Positions 15,411 to 25,851 of a DNA stretch of 64,000 nt are shown here, in pieces. This DNA comes from Physella acuta (lineage: Eukaryota; Mollusca; Gastropoda; Physidae), in assembly GCF_028476545.1 (NCBI RefSeq), contig NW_026731610.1, positions 1,727,001 through 1,791,000 of the forward strand. The letters are read 5' to 3'. The position numbers and the translations under genes are program-made. The number at the start of each line of letters is the position of its first letter. Within the stretch, counting starts at the first letter, position 1. Under the pieces are notes generated by a model. The model saw nothing but the letters and a program-made list of their open reading frames with translations. It had not been told where the DNA came from and did not search any database.

Positions 15411-16925
15411 AGTGATTTTAGTGTTAATTCACACGTCCAACCTCATTATCAATGATCCGATTGTCCTTTTTGTTTTCAGTATTTGCACTAAAATGTACGA
15501 AATCATTTTCTTGACACGTTTAGACATAATCCAACGTTAAATAAATATTTGGAATCGTTTATTTTAATTATTATTTTCTAAATAAGCCACGTTTATATAT
15601 TTTTAAGCTAATGAACAGAACCTCTAAAAACGTTTCCAAACATTTGAAAATTCAATAAAGCATACATTTTTAAAAATATAAATTGTTTATCCAAACGTAT
15701 GGGGGTAGACACTGCTCTTGAAGTAATACCTGTTGGAAACTCATATAAATATGGTATATCGTAAAGTTAAACAGAATAATTTGGGGAGTCTTTAAATTTT
15801 CCCTGTAGTCTTATACGTCGTACTGCACAGTAAATAGCCTACATTTCCATACTCAATGAGAGATGTGTGTTGAATAAAAATGTAAAAATCAATAATAGCA
15901 CACAAAAAATAGTTGTATGAATATATAGCTATTTACCTTGTTGCTTGGATCACACGCTTAAATTAGAAATGAAAATTCTCTTATAAAACGGAGTTAATTA
16001 CTTTTTAAAACTAGACAAAACATGTTAGTATTCTTGTAATGGTATCACCCGTAGTTAGAGGCCAGCCAGAGTTTAGCTCTGTCTATAAAACTGAAACCAT
16101 CCTAGGTTAGATAAAAAGAATAAATGAACTGGTTCATTGTGTTGAGTTGTAGAACCTGACTCATGTTTGTTGATTCTGTAAAACTATTATTTACACTCAT
16201 TTTGCTTGATAGCTCATTATAACTTTACAATATACATTTAATGATAGTAATTATTTTGCAGCATCCATTATTTAAAAAATTTAGTTGATAATTTTAAATA
16301 GTTTTGTTTCGCCGTTCAGTTAATTTAGCTTGATATTTTATTTTAATTTCTTCACGATGTTTTTAATGAAAACAGTAAAGAATCTTACAGAAATTTTAAA
16401 ATATATCAGTGTAGTTAATTAACAAACGCTATGTCAATTTATGTAGTGAGCTTTTGAAATTAGATCCGGTTTATGATGGCTATCATTAGCGTACCTTTTG
16501 TTAAACGGGAGGAGGGGGTGTATAGCTGTGTATGTTAAACTAATATTTTAGCTTCTTCATTTAAAATTCCTGACTACGCGATTGAATGCTAGTTGCTTTT
16601 TAATAACGTTCATAATTATAAACATTAAGCATATCGTAATTCGCCTATAAAAAAACAATTCTTTAAAAAAATTTAAAGACAAGATTTTTCATGACATTAA
16701 TATTTAAAATTGAATTTGCAAAAATAATAAATTTATTGTTATTTTGTAAACACTGTATGGATAAATTTAAAAAATAACGTTTCTAAAGTAGAAAAGGTTC
16801 GAGTACTGTTTTCAGCTTTTAACGTATGAAAATGCATGCCTATATTTATTAAAGTTATCACAAAAAGTCAAAATCCATCAGATCCTTTACTTACTACATA
16901 CCATACCTTCACCATTGGTCACACC
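15411..16925. other. AT-rich DNA upstream of the GRL101-like gene
   Basis: No gene recognised. This is where the promoter of the minus-strand receptor should lie, but no motif is clear enough to name. Confidence 0.4.
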
Positions 16926-18860
16926 CAGGGTCGGCGCTACCTATAAGGCGAACTAGGCGGTCGCCTAGGGCGCCATCCTTAGGGGGGGGGGGGGCGCAAA
17001 AGGTTCAATTAATAACTTTTATAAAGGAGTAGCCATCTATTTCGGCACCCAGAACGAATTATCAATTTTGCAACCCCACCCCAAAATTAGAATTAGGTCT
17101 ATATAGGCCTATATTTATTCGTGATGGTTAAAATGCAACCCCATCTTCCTAATTTGAAAGGTCGGGAGGCTTTTTACCAGTCACTTTGCCTTTTTAGTTT
17201 GGTGTCACATGATGTAGAAAACGATTAAATAAGTTCGTAATTTAATTTTCGAATATTTCAAACGGTTATCTAATTTTAATAGGGTTAGAAAGTCTCGTTT
17301 TCTCTGACTTTGAAATAGAAATCTGTCCTGATGTACATAGTTTTGTGATGACGGGGTGTTCAAAGTATTGTAATTGTTTTGTAAGTTTTGATGAATCGTT
17401 TAGATTTGGGAGTAACGGCGGAAGACTGTTGCTGATATGGTTTTGTAGGTATAAAGTATCGAAGTGTCATAATTTTTATTAGGCTTTTTTGTAGATGAAA
17501 GTCTAGTGGAATCTGATTGGTAGTAGAGAAATGAGGATGCAGGTGATGAAGTATCGTAGTTCTAAAGTTCGGGAGTATTAATTCTTGTGTTATTAAGGTA
17601 TTGAATTATATAGTAGTGTAGTAGTAGGTCCTGTGAAATTGTTGATTGGGAGTACCGTTTGTAGAGCTTGGTGAAGTTGAACGAGTTGGTGTCGTAGTTA
17701 TGAAGCATCGAGTCAAGTTATGTTTAGGTATCGTAGTTTAATGTGTTGTGAATGTAGAAGAGTATACCGAGCAGTCGAGTTTATCGTAAGTTGGATAATT
17801 TTAATTCAGTACGGAACACACTACAAAGAAAGGTGGGCGTTCTCTAGTTGAAAAATCTTTAGTTTTTTTGGAATCTATATTACCACTCTTAAATTATTAA
17901 TATATAATATTAAATAGGATGGAATTTATAACTACCCGTAAACTTTGTTTTTTCTCAAATTAAATTTCCTTATATTTAATCAATAATTCTAGTAATGTCT
18001 AAAACAGTTACCCATGTTTCATTTTTTGAAAGGCGTCCCTTTATGTAAGGGATCCAAAATTTATTACTAATGTTTGTATGATGACCCTGAAAAACAGAAT
18101 GTGTCTTCAAAATTTATTAGAAGTATGTAATAATAAAGCTAACGTTTTTAAACTTTAAAACAAAACCACCTACAGTTAAGTATTGAATGGGTAAAATATA
18201 TTGTTTTACAAGTTTACACAGCTAATGAAAATGATTTATTATAATTATTACGTAATTAAATTTAAAGCGTTTTACTGTGTTTTTCAGGCATGTCTTATGT
18301 ACACTAGGTTAATTTAGCTATTCATGTGCAAGTCATTTCCCTTTAATGAAATTTTGGTATTTTCAAATGGGAGATAATTCGTTGCTTAACTTTACATTCA
18401 TTTCAAATTCCTTTACCTTAGGTTGACCGCTTACATATAAATACAACTTAACGTTATTATTTGCTATTGTACAAATTATATAGCGCTTAAGTTCTAAACG
18501 AAACAGTTTGATAGGTTTTTTAGCATTACCAAGTTGAAAAACAAATACATCAGTAGTCGATGTAGATTGCAATTTATAATGTTACTAGATATACAGTGTT
18601 AGTCGTAAAGTAAACATGTAATTAATTGTCTGTTCATATTTTTCACCCTCTCCTAAAGGATTCATATATAACAATTTCAGGCTGTAATCTATAACATTCG
18701 TAACATTTTATTTTTCAAAAACAAAAAAGCATTACATAATCACACAATATAGACATTTTACAATTATAACTGAAGACAGTCAAGCTTAAAACAGTTAAGT
18801 TCCGGTTTGGAACTCAATTTGGGAGGGCTGCAGAGAGCCTAACACTACAAGTATTTTTTC

Positions 18861-18958
18861 CAGTGTTTTTTTTTCAGACTTTTTTTCTCCCGGAAGGGTG
18901 TGGGGGTGGGGAAGCACTTAAAATTTTCTAAGGATGGGGGGGGGGGGGGTGGAGGGCT
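18861..18958. mobile_element. Truncated hAT MITE family A
   Basis: It begins CAGTGTTTTTTTTTCAGAC and TTTTTTCTCC, like the family A end, and runs into a G tract. No right end is seen. Confidence 0.55.
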
Positions 18959-18977
18959 ATGTCGTGAAGTACAAACT

Positions 18978-19085
18978 AGATTCGTGGACTTAGCAACAAT
19001 TTCAATAAACAGGGATTATGCTTGCAAACTGGATTTGAAGGAATTAGTACAAACTTTTGAGACGAAGGAGGCAAGTAAAATTTGA
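18978..19085 (+). pseudogene. hAT transposase C-terminal dimerisation-domain remnant
   Basis: The frame reads RFVDLATISINRDYACKL, DLKELVQTF and ETKEASKI, then TGA. This matches the end of many hAT (ZMYM-like or 52-kDa-repressor-like) transposases, where (L/F)xxLAxxSIxxxxAxxLDF(x)2LIxxFAxxKARK is typical. It lies 161 bp inside the right end of the transposon, in the expected direction. Nothing N-terminal of it is recognisable. Confidence 0.6.
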
Positions 19086-19485
19086 TTTTGATGTCTACTT
19101 ATAACGTGTATGCAATTGATAATAAATTAATACATCACTTTTAATTAATTGTTTTCTTACACATATGTTTTAGTAATTAATTTGTGTGAAAGGGGGCATT
19201 TAAATAAGTTTAGCCTAGGGCGCTAAATAACCTGGCGCAGGCACTGGTTACACCCAAGATAAATTAACCCTTTCATTACTATAACAACTGCAATATCCTT
19301 GGTCAAGAGACGAAAAATGTAACACGTTTCGTTTTCATATTTTAAGTCAAACACGTTCACTTTGCCTACCATTGATTTTTGCCATTGCTAAAACTAAAAC
19401 ACTCCAATGATATGGGGACTTGCTATGTTCCTTCCGCTTTTCAAAGACAAACCTGTATGACACAATGTCAGGGGTAGAAGCTGGG

Positions 19486-19696
19486 TAATGTTTCTTCCAA
19501 ACGTTTTTTCAATTCTAGGGGGGGGGGGGGGGAGGCTAAATTTTCGGGGGGGGGGGGGGCTAAAATTTCCAGGGGGAGGGGCGGACAGTTTAAAAAAAAT
19601 ATTTTCTATATAATTTCATTTCGTTGGAGGGGGGGGGGGGGGCGTTAGACTTACTACGGGGGGGGGGGGGGGGTCAGATGCTTGGAAGAAACACTG
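19486..19696. mobile_element. hAT MITE family A, target duplication AAGCTGGG
   Basis: It starts TAATGTTTCTTCC (normally CAGTGTTTCTTCC) and ends TGCTTGGAAGAAACACTG. Exact duplications AAGCTGGG lie at 19478-19485 and 19697-19704. The inside has long G runs around an ATTTTCTATATAATTTCATT core. Confidence 0.85.
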
Positions 19697-19704
19697 AAGC
19701 TGGG

Positions 19705-20581
19705 GGTGGGGAAAAAAAGGAGGGGGTAACAAATGAGGAGAAGGCTTGTGACATCTGGGGCTGGACTAGATTGTTCTTTGCAGAGTCACTGAACTAACGC
19801 AGTAGCATTGTAATTCAATTGACATTTTTTTAGAAATTTAAAAACATATTTTTGGGTCAATTTTTTTTTCATTCAAAAATTTTCAAATTTCATCACACTG
19901 CTGCCCTTTTAACTCCAGCGTTAGATAATAATGTTTATCATATTTTTACTTTTTTCGTCAGAAAAATCTGTATTTAGGAAACTGTTCATGTAAAACTAAA
20001 ATGAATAACATTTTTTGGTCTAATTAGTTTTTTTTTTTACAACATTGATAGTTCTAAGTCTATTTGCTGTTTTATAGCTGTGTGATCCTAATGTTATGAT
20101 AAATATGTATGCCTATATGTGTATGCACATTTTTTTTCCAAGATGTAGCTGTCAATTTTCTATTGAGGTGGTGATGCTTCACCCTTAAGCTACAACATTT
20201 TCCCAAACATTTCTTATGTTCAACATTTGTTTATCCAATAGAAAAGTAAAGCACTCACCATAAAATGTATTTATTTATTATAAAATCACACTACAGCTAA
20301 CATAAATTGAAAACTTACATCAACTCAATACAAGCAGGAGATAACGAGATGGTTAAGCCAAGTGAAACAAATAATTATTTATTATTAATTTCTTACAATT
20401 AATTAAAGTTACCTATTTAAATAAAAACAAACTTGTATTGAAAAAAGAAATTAGACCAACACAAATCAATAGAAAAAGTTATATTGCACGCACAAACCAA
20501 TGAGACAAAAAAAAGTTTTGCCTTAATTATTGAAAAAAATTCTACATGTAACATTTAATAATAGTTTGTTTTACAATTAAA
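19705..20581. other. AT-rich spacer, nothing recognised
   Basis: No coding frame, known repeat or structured motif is seen in this stretch. Confidence 0.4.
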
Positions 20582-21229
20582 AAAAAAAATCATAAAAAAC
20601 GTTTTAATAACAAGCTTTTATGTAATGATGCACTAAAAAGTAGAAAATAAATTATAGACTACTATTTAAATAACTATAAAGAAAAGCGTGGGTCACTTTA
20701 GTATCTATTGGATACCTTTACTAATGTTAAGGAAGACACCCACGCTTTTCTTTATAGTTATTTAAATAGTAGTCTATAATTTATTTTCTACTTTTTAGTG
20801 CATCATTACATAAAAGCTTGTTATTAAAACGTTTTTTATGAATTTTTTTTTCAGTACTTTACATGTTTTATTTAGTTACATGACTAAAAACCATTGCGCG
20901 CCTACTGAACATCACGTTCAGTAGGCGCGCAATGGTTTTTGAACACAGCCATTACGTGATGGCGCAGCTATTGAAGGTGATGACGCGTGTGGTGTGGTTG
21001 GCTAGACATGCCTACTAATTCGGTCCAAATTTTAATTAATTCATAAAAAATTAATTAGGCATCCAATTAAGTCAAATTTAGATTCAGATTGCATTGTCTT
21101 CATGTCTTGACCCACGTGTCAACTGTGAATCGTATCGGTCAAGTAGAACTGTCCGAATTTTCACTCCTGCGTTTCCGTCTAGACAGACAGACTGTCGACA
21201 GAGGAAGTGAGTTAAATAAAAGCGCTTGT
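20582..21229. mobile_element. Fold-back element, copy 1 (perfect 103-bp inverted arms)
   Basis: The arms 20591-20693 and 20738-20840 are exact reverse complements (103 of 103) around a 44-bp spacer. A second perfect hairpin with 25-bp arms follows (20886-20910 and 20916-20940, 5-nt loop). The shared region then runs on to GAGTTAAATAAAAGCGCTTG. A second genomic copy lies at 55541-56150, so both hairpin and tail belong to one element of about 650 bp. No protein is encoded. A transcript would form a long double-stranded RNA. Confidence 0.85.
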
Positions 21230-21249
21230 AAAAACAGGAACGATTTTTT

Positions 21250-21450
21250 TTTTCATAACTATCATTTTTTTCCTTTTCGTTCCTTGCGGAGCATCGGGCA
21301 TCTATCAAAGCTTTCCACATTCCACGGTCTCCTGTCACTCTTTTCAGCTGTTTCCAAATCATTCCTATCCTTTCGGCTTGCTCCTGCACTCTATGTCGCT
21401 ATGGCTTCATAGGACGACCCCTCTTTTTTTTTTTACCTTGTGGTTTCAAC
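21250..21450 (-). pseudogene. LINE C-terminal remnant, 3' half (split by a composite transposon)
   Basis: The minus strand reads KKRGRPMKP, then VQEQAERIGMIWKQLKRV and MWKALIDARCSARNEK. This is the GRPxxTW...W..L..ARCSARNE tail of a non-LTR retrotransposon ORF, as in the copy at 46444. One stop lies within this half. The matching upstream half is at 25225-25315, on the far side of the 3.77-kb insertion. Confidence 0.65.
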
Positions 21451-21664
21451 CAGAGTTTCTAACAGGCATCTCTTTAGGGGGGGGGGAGCGGAGCCCTCCC
21501 GAAGAAAGTCTACCGCCACACCGAACGAAATGAAATTTATATAGAAAATATATACTTTTAACAGCGTCCGCCCCCCCCCCCCCGAAGAATGTCTACTACC
21601 CCCCCTCCCCGAAAATTTCAAGTGCCCCCCCCTCCCGGAGAAAAAAAGTCTGCAATAAACACTG
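21451..21664. mobile_element. hAT MITE family A, left end of the composite
   Basis: It starts CAGAGTTTCTAACAGGCATC and ends AAGTCTGCAATAAACACTG. Its flanks do not match each other: GTTTCAAC on the left, CCCACAAT on the right. Confidence 0.8.
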
Positions 21665-22002
21665 CCCACAATAACCTCACTCCCTGAACTCACTCGCTTT
21701 GATCATGGTTATTTACAACTATTGTTTCGTTTTTGAACTTGTCCCTTCTTAATTTTTTTTTTCATAGCTAAAAACATTTATTCTCAAAACATTTTGTACC
21801 CAACAGGTTTTCATGATAAGTGAAAAACAAAATGTCATGAATATGATATGAAATGCGTTATGTACAGGAACAGCAATGGTGAATGGATGAGTGATATTGG
21901 TGGTTTAAAAATATGGAATTGTCTAGACAGGGGATCCTTCTTGCTTGTCTCTGACGGCACCCTTGAATCTTTCTTCCAAGAGGGAAATTTCAGAGATCAG
22001 AA

Positions 22003-22917
22003 CAGTGATGGCATTTGTGGTGTCAGAGATCAGATCAGTGATGGCGTTTGTGGTGTCAGAGATCAGTGATGGCGTTTGTGGTGTCAGAGATCAGATCAGT
22101 GATGGCGTTTGTGGTGTCAGAGATCAGTGATGGCGTTTGTGGTGTCAGAGATCAGTGATGGCGTTTGTGGTGTCAACGATCAGTGATGTCGTTTGTGGTG
22201 TCAGAGATCAGATCAGTGATGGCGTTTGTGGTGTCAGAGATCAGTGATGGCGTTTGTGGTGTCAGAGATCAGATCAGTGATGGTGTTTGTGGTGTCAGAG
22301 ATCAGTGATGGCGTTTGTGGTGTCAGAGATCAGATCAGTGATGGCGTTTGTGGTGTCAGAGATCAGTGATGGCGTTTGTGGTGTCAGAGATGAGATCAGT
22401 GATGGCGTTTGTGGTGTCAGAGATCAGTGATGGCGTTTGTGGTGTCAGAGATCAGATCAGTGATGGCGTTTGTGGTGTCAGAGATCAGATCAGTGATGGC
22501 GTTTGTGGTGTCAGAGATCAGTGATGGCGTTTGTGGTGTCAGAGATCAGTGATGACGTTTGTTGTGTCAGAGATCAGATCAGTGATGGCGTTTGTGGTGT
22601 CAGAGATCAGATCAGTGATGGCGTTTGTGGTGTCAGAGGTGAGATCAGTGATGGCGTTTGTGGTGTCAGAGATCAGATCAGTGATGGCGTTTGTGATGTC
22701 AGAGATCAGATCAGTGATGGCGTTTGTGGTGTCAGAGATCAGATCAGTGATGGCGTTTGTGGTGTCAGAGATCAGATCAGTGATGGCGTTTGTGGTGTCA
22801 GAGATCAGATCAGTGATGGCGTTTGTGGTGTCAGAGATCAGTGATGGCGTTTGTGGTGTCAGAGATCAGTGATGACGTTTGTTGTGTCAGAGATCAGATC
22901 AGTGATGGCATTTGTGA
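22003..22917. repeat. 28/33-bp minisatellite in the composite cargo
   Basis: The core unit is GATCAGTGATGGCGTTTGT plus GGTGTCAGA (28 bp); a 33-bp form adds an extra GATCA. The two lengths alternate at first, and the 33-bp form dominates after 22560. Because 33 is divisible by three, short plus-strand frames reading [11 protein letters not shown] appear; they are not taken as protein. Confidence 0.95.
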
Positions 22918-22999
22918 TGGCTTCCTGTGGGGTGTAGTCAGGTGTGGTCTGGATCCTCAGGACAAACTTGTGCTCCAAGGGGTAAGGGATCTAGTAGCC

Positions 23000-24285
23000 A
23001 GCATATAGCACTGGGGGGGGTATTTTAACAGCTGAGTGGTAATTAAATTTCCAAGAGTGTCGTCTTCTTTGTTGACAGTGAAGATGGCTGCATTGGGGAC
23101 TATAGTGTTTTTCTCTATGTAGATTTATTTTCTCGTTCAAACCGAAGAAATGACTCATAAGTCGATGTAGTATTCATGATGAATTTTAAAACTTAAAGGG
23201 ATAAAAAATTGGAACTTTTTTTTTGTTCGTATCGTAAAAAATATATGAAGGAATTAATATATATTCTAACTTTTAGCTTAACAATTTAAGGCGCAGATAT
23301 TTTTAAATAAATCTAATATTAAATTGTATTTAAAAAATATAATTGTAATTATAGTTTAAAAACAAAAAAATATTATTTGTTATTTTTGTAGCAGTTTTTA
23401 TAATTTGTTTCTTATATTTTTAGGTATTCTTTTTTTTTTTTTAATTCTATATTTTTTTAAAACTTTTAGTTTGAATTTGTTCCCCTTTGTGAATATGTTA
23501 GTTTTAATTTTTAAAAAAGGGGAGATAATTAATTCCAATGTTCTAGGTTGTGGAGAAACCAAATCAACCGCTGACAAACCCTGCTAACATTGAGTAATGC
23601 ACGAAATACAAAAAAGGAAAGTTGGGTGATGGCTGACAAATTTGTTAAACATGACAAGTACTTCTTGGGTAGCGATCAAGTGTTTTTCAAATACAGACGT
23701 TCTGTTTTCACAATGTTTTCTTATTAGGTCAGCATGTTCGTATAATGGGTGCTTTTATGTACTCTCTTTAGTGACAATTAAATATTAAAAAAAAAAATGT
23801 AATCTAAGATTTACGTTTAAATGTCGTTAACCGTGAAGTATAGCTTAGATAGCAACAAGTAAGTGACGTCTTAGCGATAGCCCATGTGACGCGGGAATGT
23901 TTTATGTGTCGTACTGTTGCTAGATTTGTGGGGAATCTTTACCCTTCTGTTAAGAATCAAGTACAGAAACCCCAGTTTGAAATATAGCAACACTCGCACA
24001 ATTCCAACTTCAAGGATATAACGTGTTTTTTTTTTAATTATTATATGCACACGTTCAAATATCCTACTCCAAACTATTCTGGCTTATGCTATTATGCTAT
24101 GCTTGTACTTTCTAAAACCTTTTCAACTAAATAGTTTGACCCTTAATATCAAATGTTAGAAACTTTAAATCCTTAGATGTAACATCACTAACTAATCCCC
24201 GATCCATGCTCTTGGTTAGTACTTTTCATTTCAATTACTAAAACAAATACAACCACATCAACAACCGTGTTTCTTTCAGACTTTT
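23000..24285. other. AT-rich cargo of the composite, no gene recognised
   Basis: Low-complexity AT sequence with T runs. No protein-like frame longer than about 60 codons and no motif. Confidence 0.4.
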
Positions 24286-24901
24286 TTACTTTCTCGTATA
24301 CGAAGTATAGAGGAAGAATTAGAATCGTGCAAAAATAAAAAATGCAGATTTTCACAGATCTCGACGTTTTACACATCCCTGAGTCGGAAAAACATAGTTT
24401 TGCAATTTTGTCCGTATGTCTGTGTCTCTGTGTGTGTGTGTGTGTATAAACACGATAACTTGAGCACCGTTACAGCTAGGGTGATGAAATTTCATATATA
24501 TGTATTATATCAAATTTGTAGTTCTGTATCTACTTTCAATTTTTCAAAAGCCTATAACTTGAGTACTGTTTCAGATAGAGAAATAAAATTTCATACGTAA
24601 GTAAAAGATCTAATATTCTCTGCCTTCTTTCAAATTTTGAGTAATTTCCGTTGACCGGAAGCAGTAATTTACGCTATTTCCGATTCCTTAAAAAACACAT
24701 ATGAATGTATAAGGTACTAATAACAGTCCGCACTATTATACCCATATTGACATTCACTTTATTTTACGAGATTCTATTCTATTTTAAAAAGTTTAAGTAA
24801 TTAAAAATTGATTAAAAACATGTCTATATCCAGAGTTGCCATCCCCCGAAGTGTTATATAAGAATATTCGGGAAAGTTTAGGGTAGAACACTCCCGCTTT
24901 T
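24286..24901 (+). repeat. CTTTCTCG-family element, near full length
   Basis: It starts TTACTTTCTCGTATACGAAG, whose first 30 bases are nearly self-complementary. It has an internal (GT)n, the conserved phrase ATAACTTGAG twice about 100 bp apart, and ends near CACTCCCGCTTTT. Length is about 616 bp. It is non-coding. Confidence 0.8.
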
Positions 24902-25006
24902 AAAAAAAGAGGAGTGATGAATGTAAGTATTACCATACATGGGTCTTGTATTTCACAAGGGCGAGGACGCCAAACTTTCCCCCCAAATTTTCTGCTGACC
25001 CACAAT

Positions 25007-25216
25007 CAGAGTTTCTTCCAGGCATCTTTTCGGGGGGGGGGGGGGCGTAGCCCTCCGAAGGAAGTCTACCGCCCCCCGGCCCGAACGAAATGAACTTTAT
25101 ATAGAAAATATATACTTTTAACAGTGTGCGCTCCCCGAAGAAAGTCTACCGCCCCCCCCCTAAAAATTTCAAGTGCCCCCCCCCCCCCCGGAGAAAAAAG
25201 TCTGGAAGAAACACTG
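25007..25216. mobile_element. hAT MITE family A, right end of the composite
   Basis: It starts CAGAGTTTCTTCCAGGCATC and ends GTCTGGAAGAAACACTG, in the same orientation as the left copy. Flanks: CCCACAAT on the left, GATTCAAC on the right. Confidence 0.85.
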
Positions 25217-25224
25217 GATTCAAC

Positions 25225-25315
25225 CCCACTGCCTGTCTGGCTCTGCTGTCAGCTTATTTCAAGCGTCTCTCCAATCTATCGCCATTTCGTCTCCATGATT
25301 TACTTTTCTATTGTT
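25225..25315 (-). pseudogene. LINE C-terminal remnant, 5' half
   Basis: The minus strand gives ETKWR, a stop, then IGETLEIS, an eroded form of the KWRWIGHTLRK motif found intact in the LINE ends at 46444 and 54781. It is the upstream partner of 21250-21450. Plus-strand T-rich sequence to 25530 holds nothing else. Confidence 0.5.
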
Positions 25316-25544
25316 TCCTGTCCACACATCTCCCGAAGTTTATCTTTTTGTTTCAACCTTGTCTTGTCTTTTTATTTCTTAATACAATCTTTAGGCACCT
25401 ATTAATAAAAATATGGATTCATGTTATCATTGCTTTTAATGTTTTCAAATTTTCGGATACGTATACCAAAACTGCTTTTACATTTGAATTAAAGACATTA
25501 TTTTAGTGTTTTATTTTTTATTTTTTTTTCAGATGCATGACGAC

Positions 25545-25782
25545 CAGTGGCGTAGGCAGGGGGGGTGGGGGTTAGGGGGGGTCATAACCCCATAGACCCT
25601 TCGGTATATAGAAAAAGTATGAGGGTGGTGTGCAAATCGAAAGTTTGAGGGGGGGGGGTGCAAATCGAAAGTTTGAGGGGGGGTGCAAATCGAAAGTTTG
25701 AGGGGGGGTGCAAATCGAAAGTTTGTCCCCGGAGAAAAATTGGACCCCCCCCCCCCTTGAGACGATCCTGGCTACGCCACTG
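25545..25782. mobile_element. hAT-type MITE family B, target duplication ATGACGAC
   Basis: The ends are CAGTGGCGTAGGCAGG and GGCTACGCCACTG. Exact duplications lie at 25537-25544 and 25783-25790. Inside are four repeats of GTGCAAATCGAAAGTTTG between G runs. Confidence 0.9.
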
Positions 25783-25851
25783 ATGACGACTTCCAGACCT
25801 TTTCAAGACTTGCAAATGCTTGTCGGACCAGACCTATTCAGCGTTTGATTT

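Larger units (their letters stand above)
16926..19246 (+). mobile_element. Decayed hAT transposon of 2.3 kb with 8-bp target duplication
   Basis: The left end is CAGGGTCGGCGCTACC and the right end is CTGGCGCAGGCACTG; their inverted match covers the first dozen bases with a few differences. GTCACACC (16918-16925) and GTTACACC (19247-19254) are an 8-bp duplication with one change. Both ends carry CGCCTAGGGCGC-type sequence just inside. A transposase C-terminus survives near the right end. The middle is otherwise AT-rich with no long frame, and a truncated family A MITE lies at 18861-18958. It is an old, inactive copy. Confidence 0.75.
21451..25216. mobile_element. Composite hAT structure: two MITEs bounding 3.3 kb of cargo
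   Basis: Two direct copies of hAT MITE family A form the ends (21451-21664 and 25007-25216). Outside them lie GTTTCAAC (21443-21450) and GATTCAAC (25217-25224), a target duplication with one change. Inside them lie identical CCCACAAT octamers (21665-21672 and 24999-25006). The DNA on both outer sides is one LINE remnant, so the whole 3,766 bp behaves as a single insertion. The cargo holds a minisatellite and one CTTTCTCG-family element and no gene that I recognise. Confidence 0.7.

Noticed and set aside
22003-22917. Possible CRISPR-like array of repeats
   Set aside because: Units are contiguous with no unique spacers; it is a minisatellite in a eukaryotic genome.
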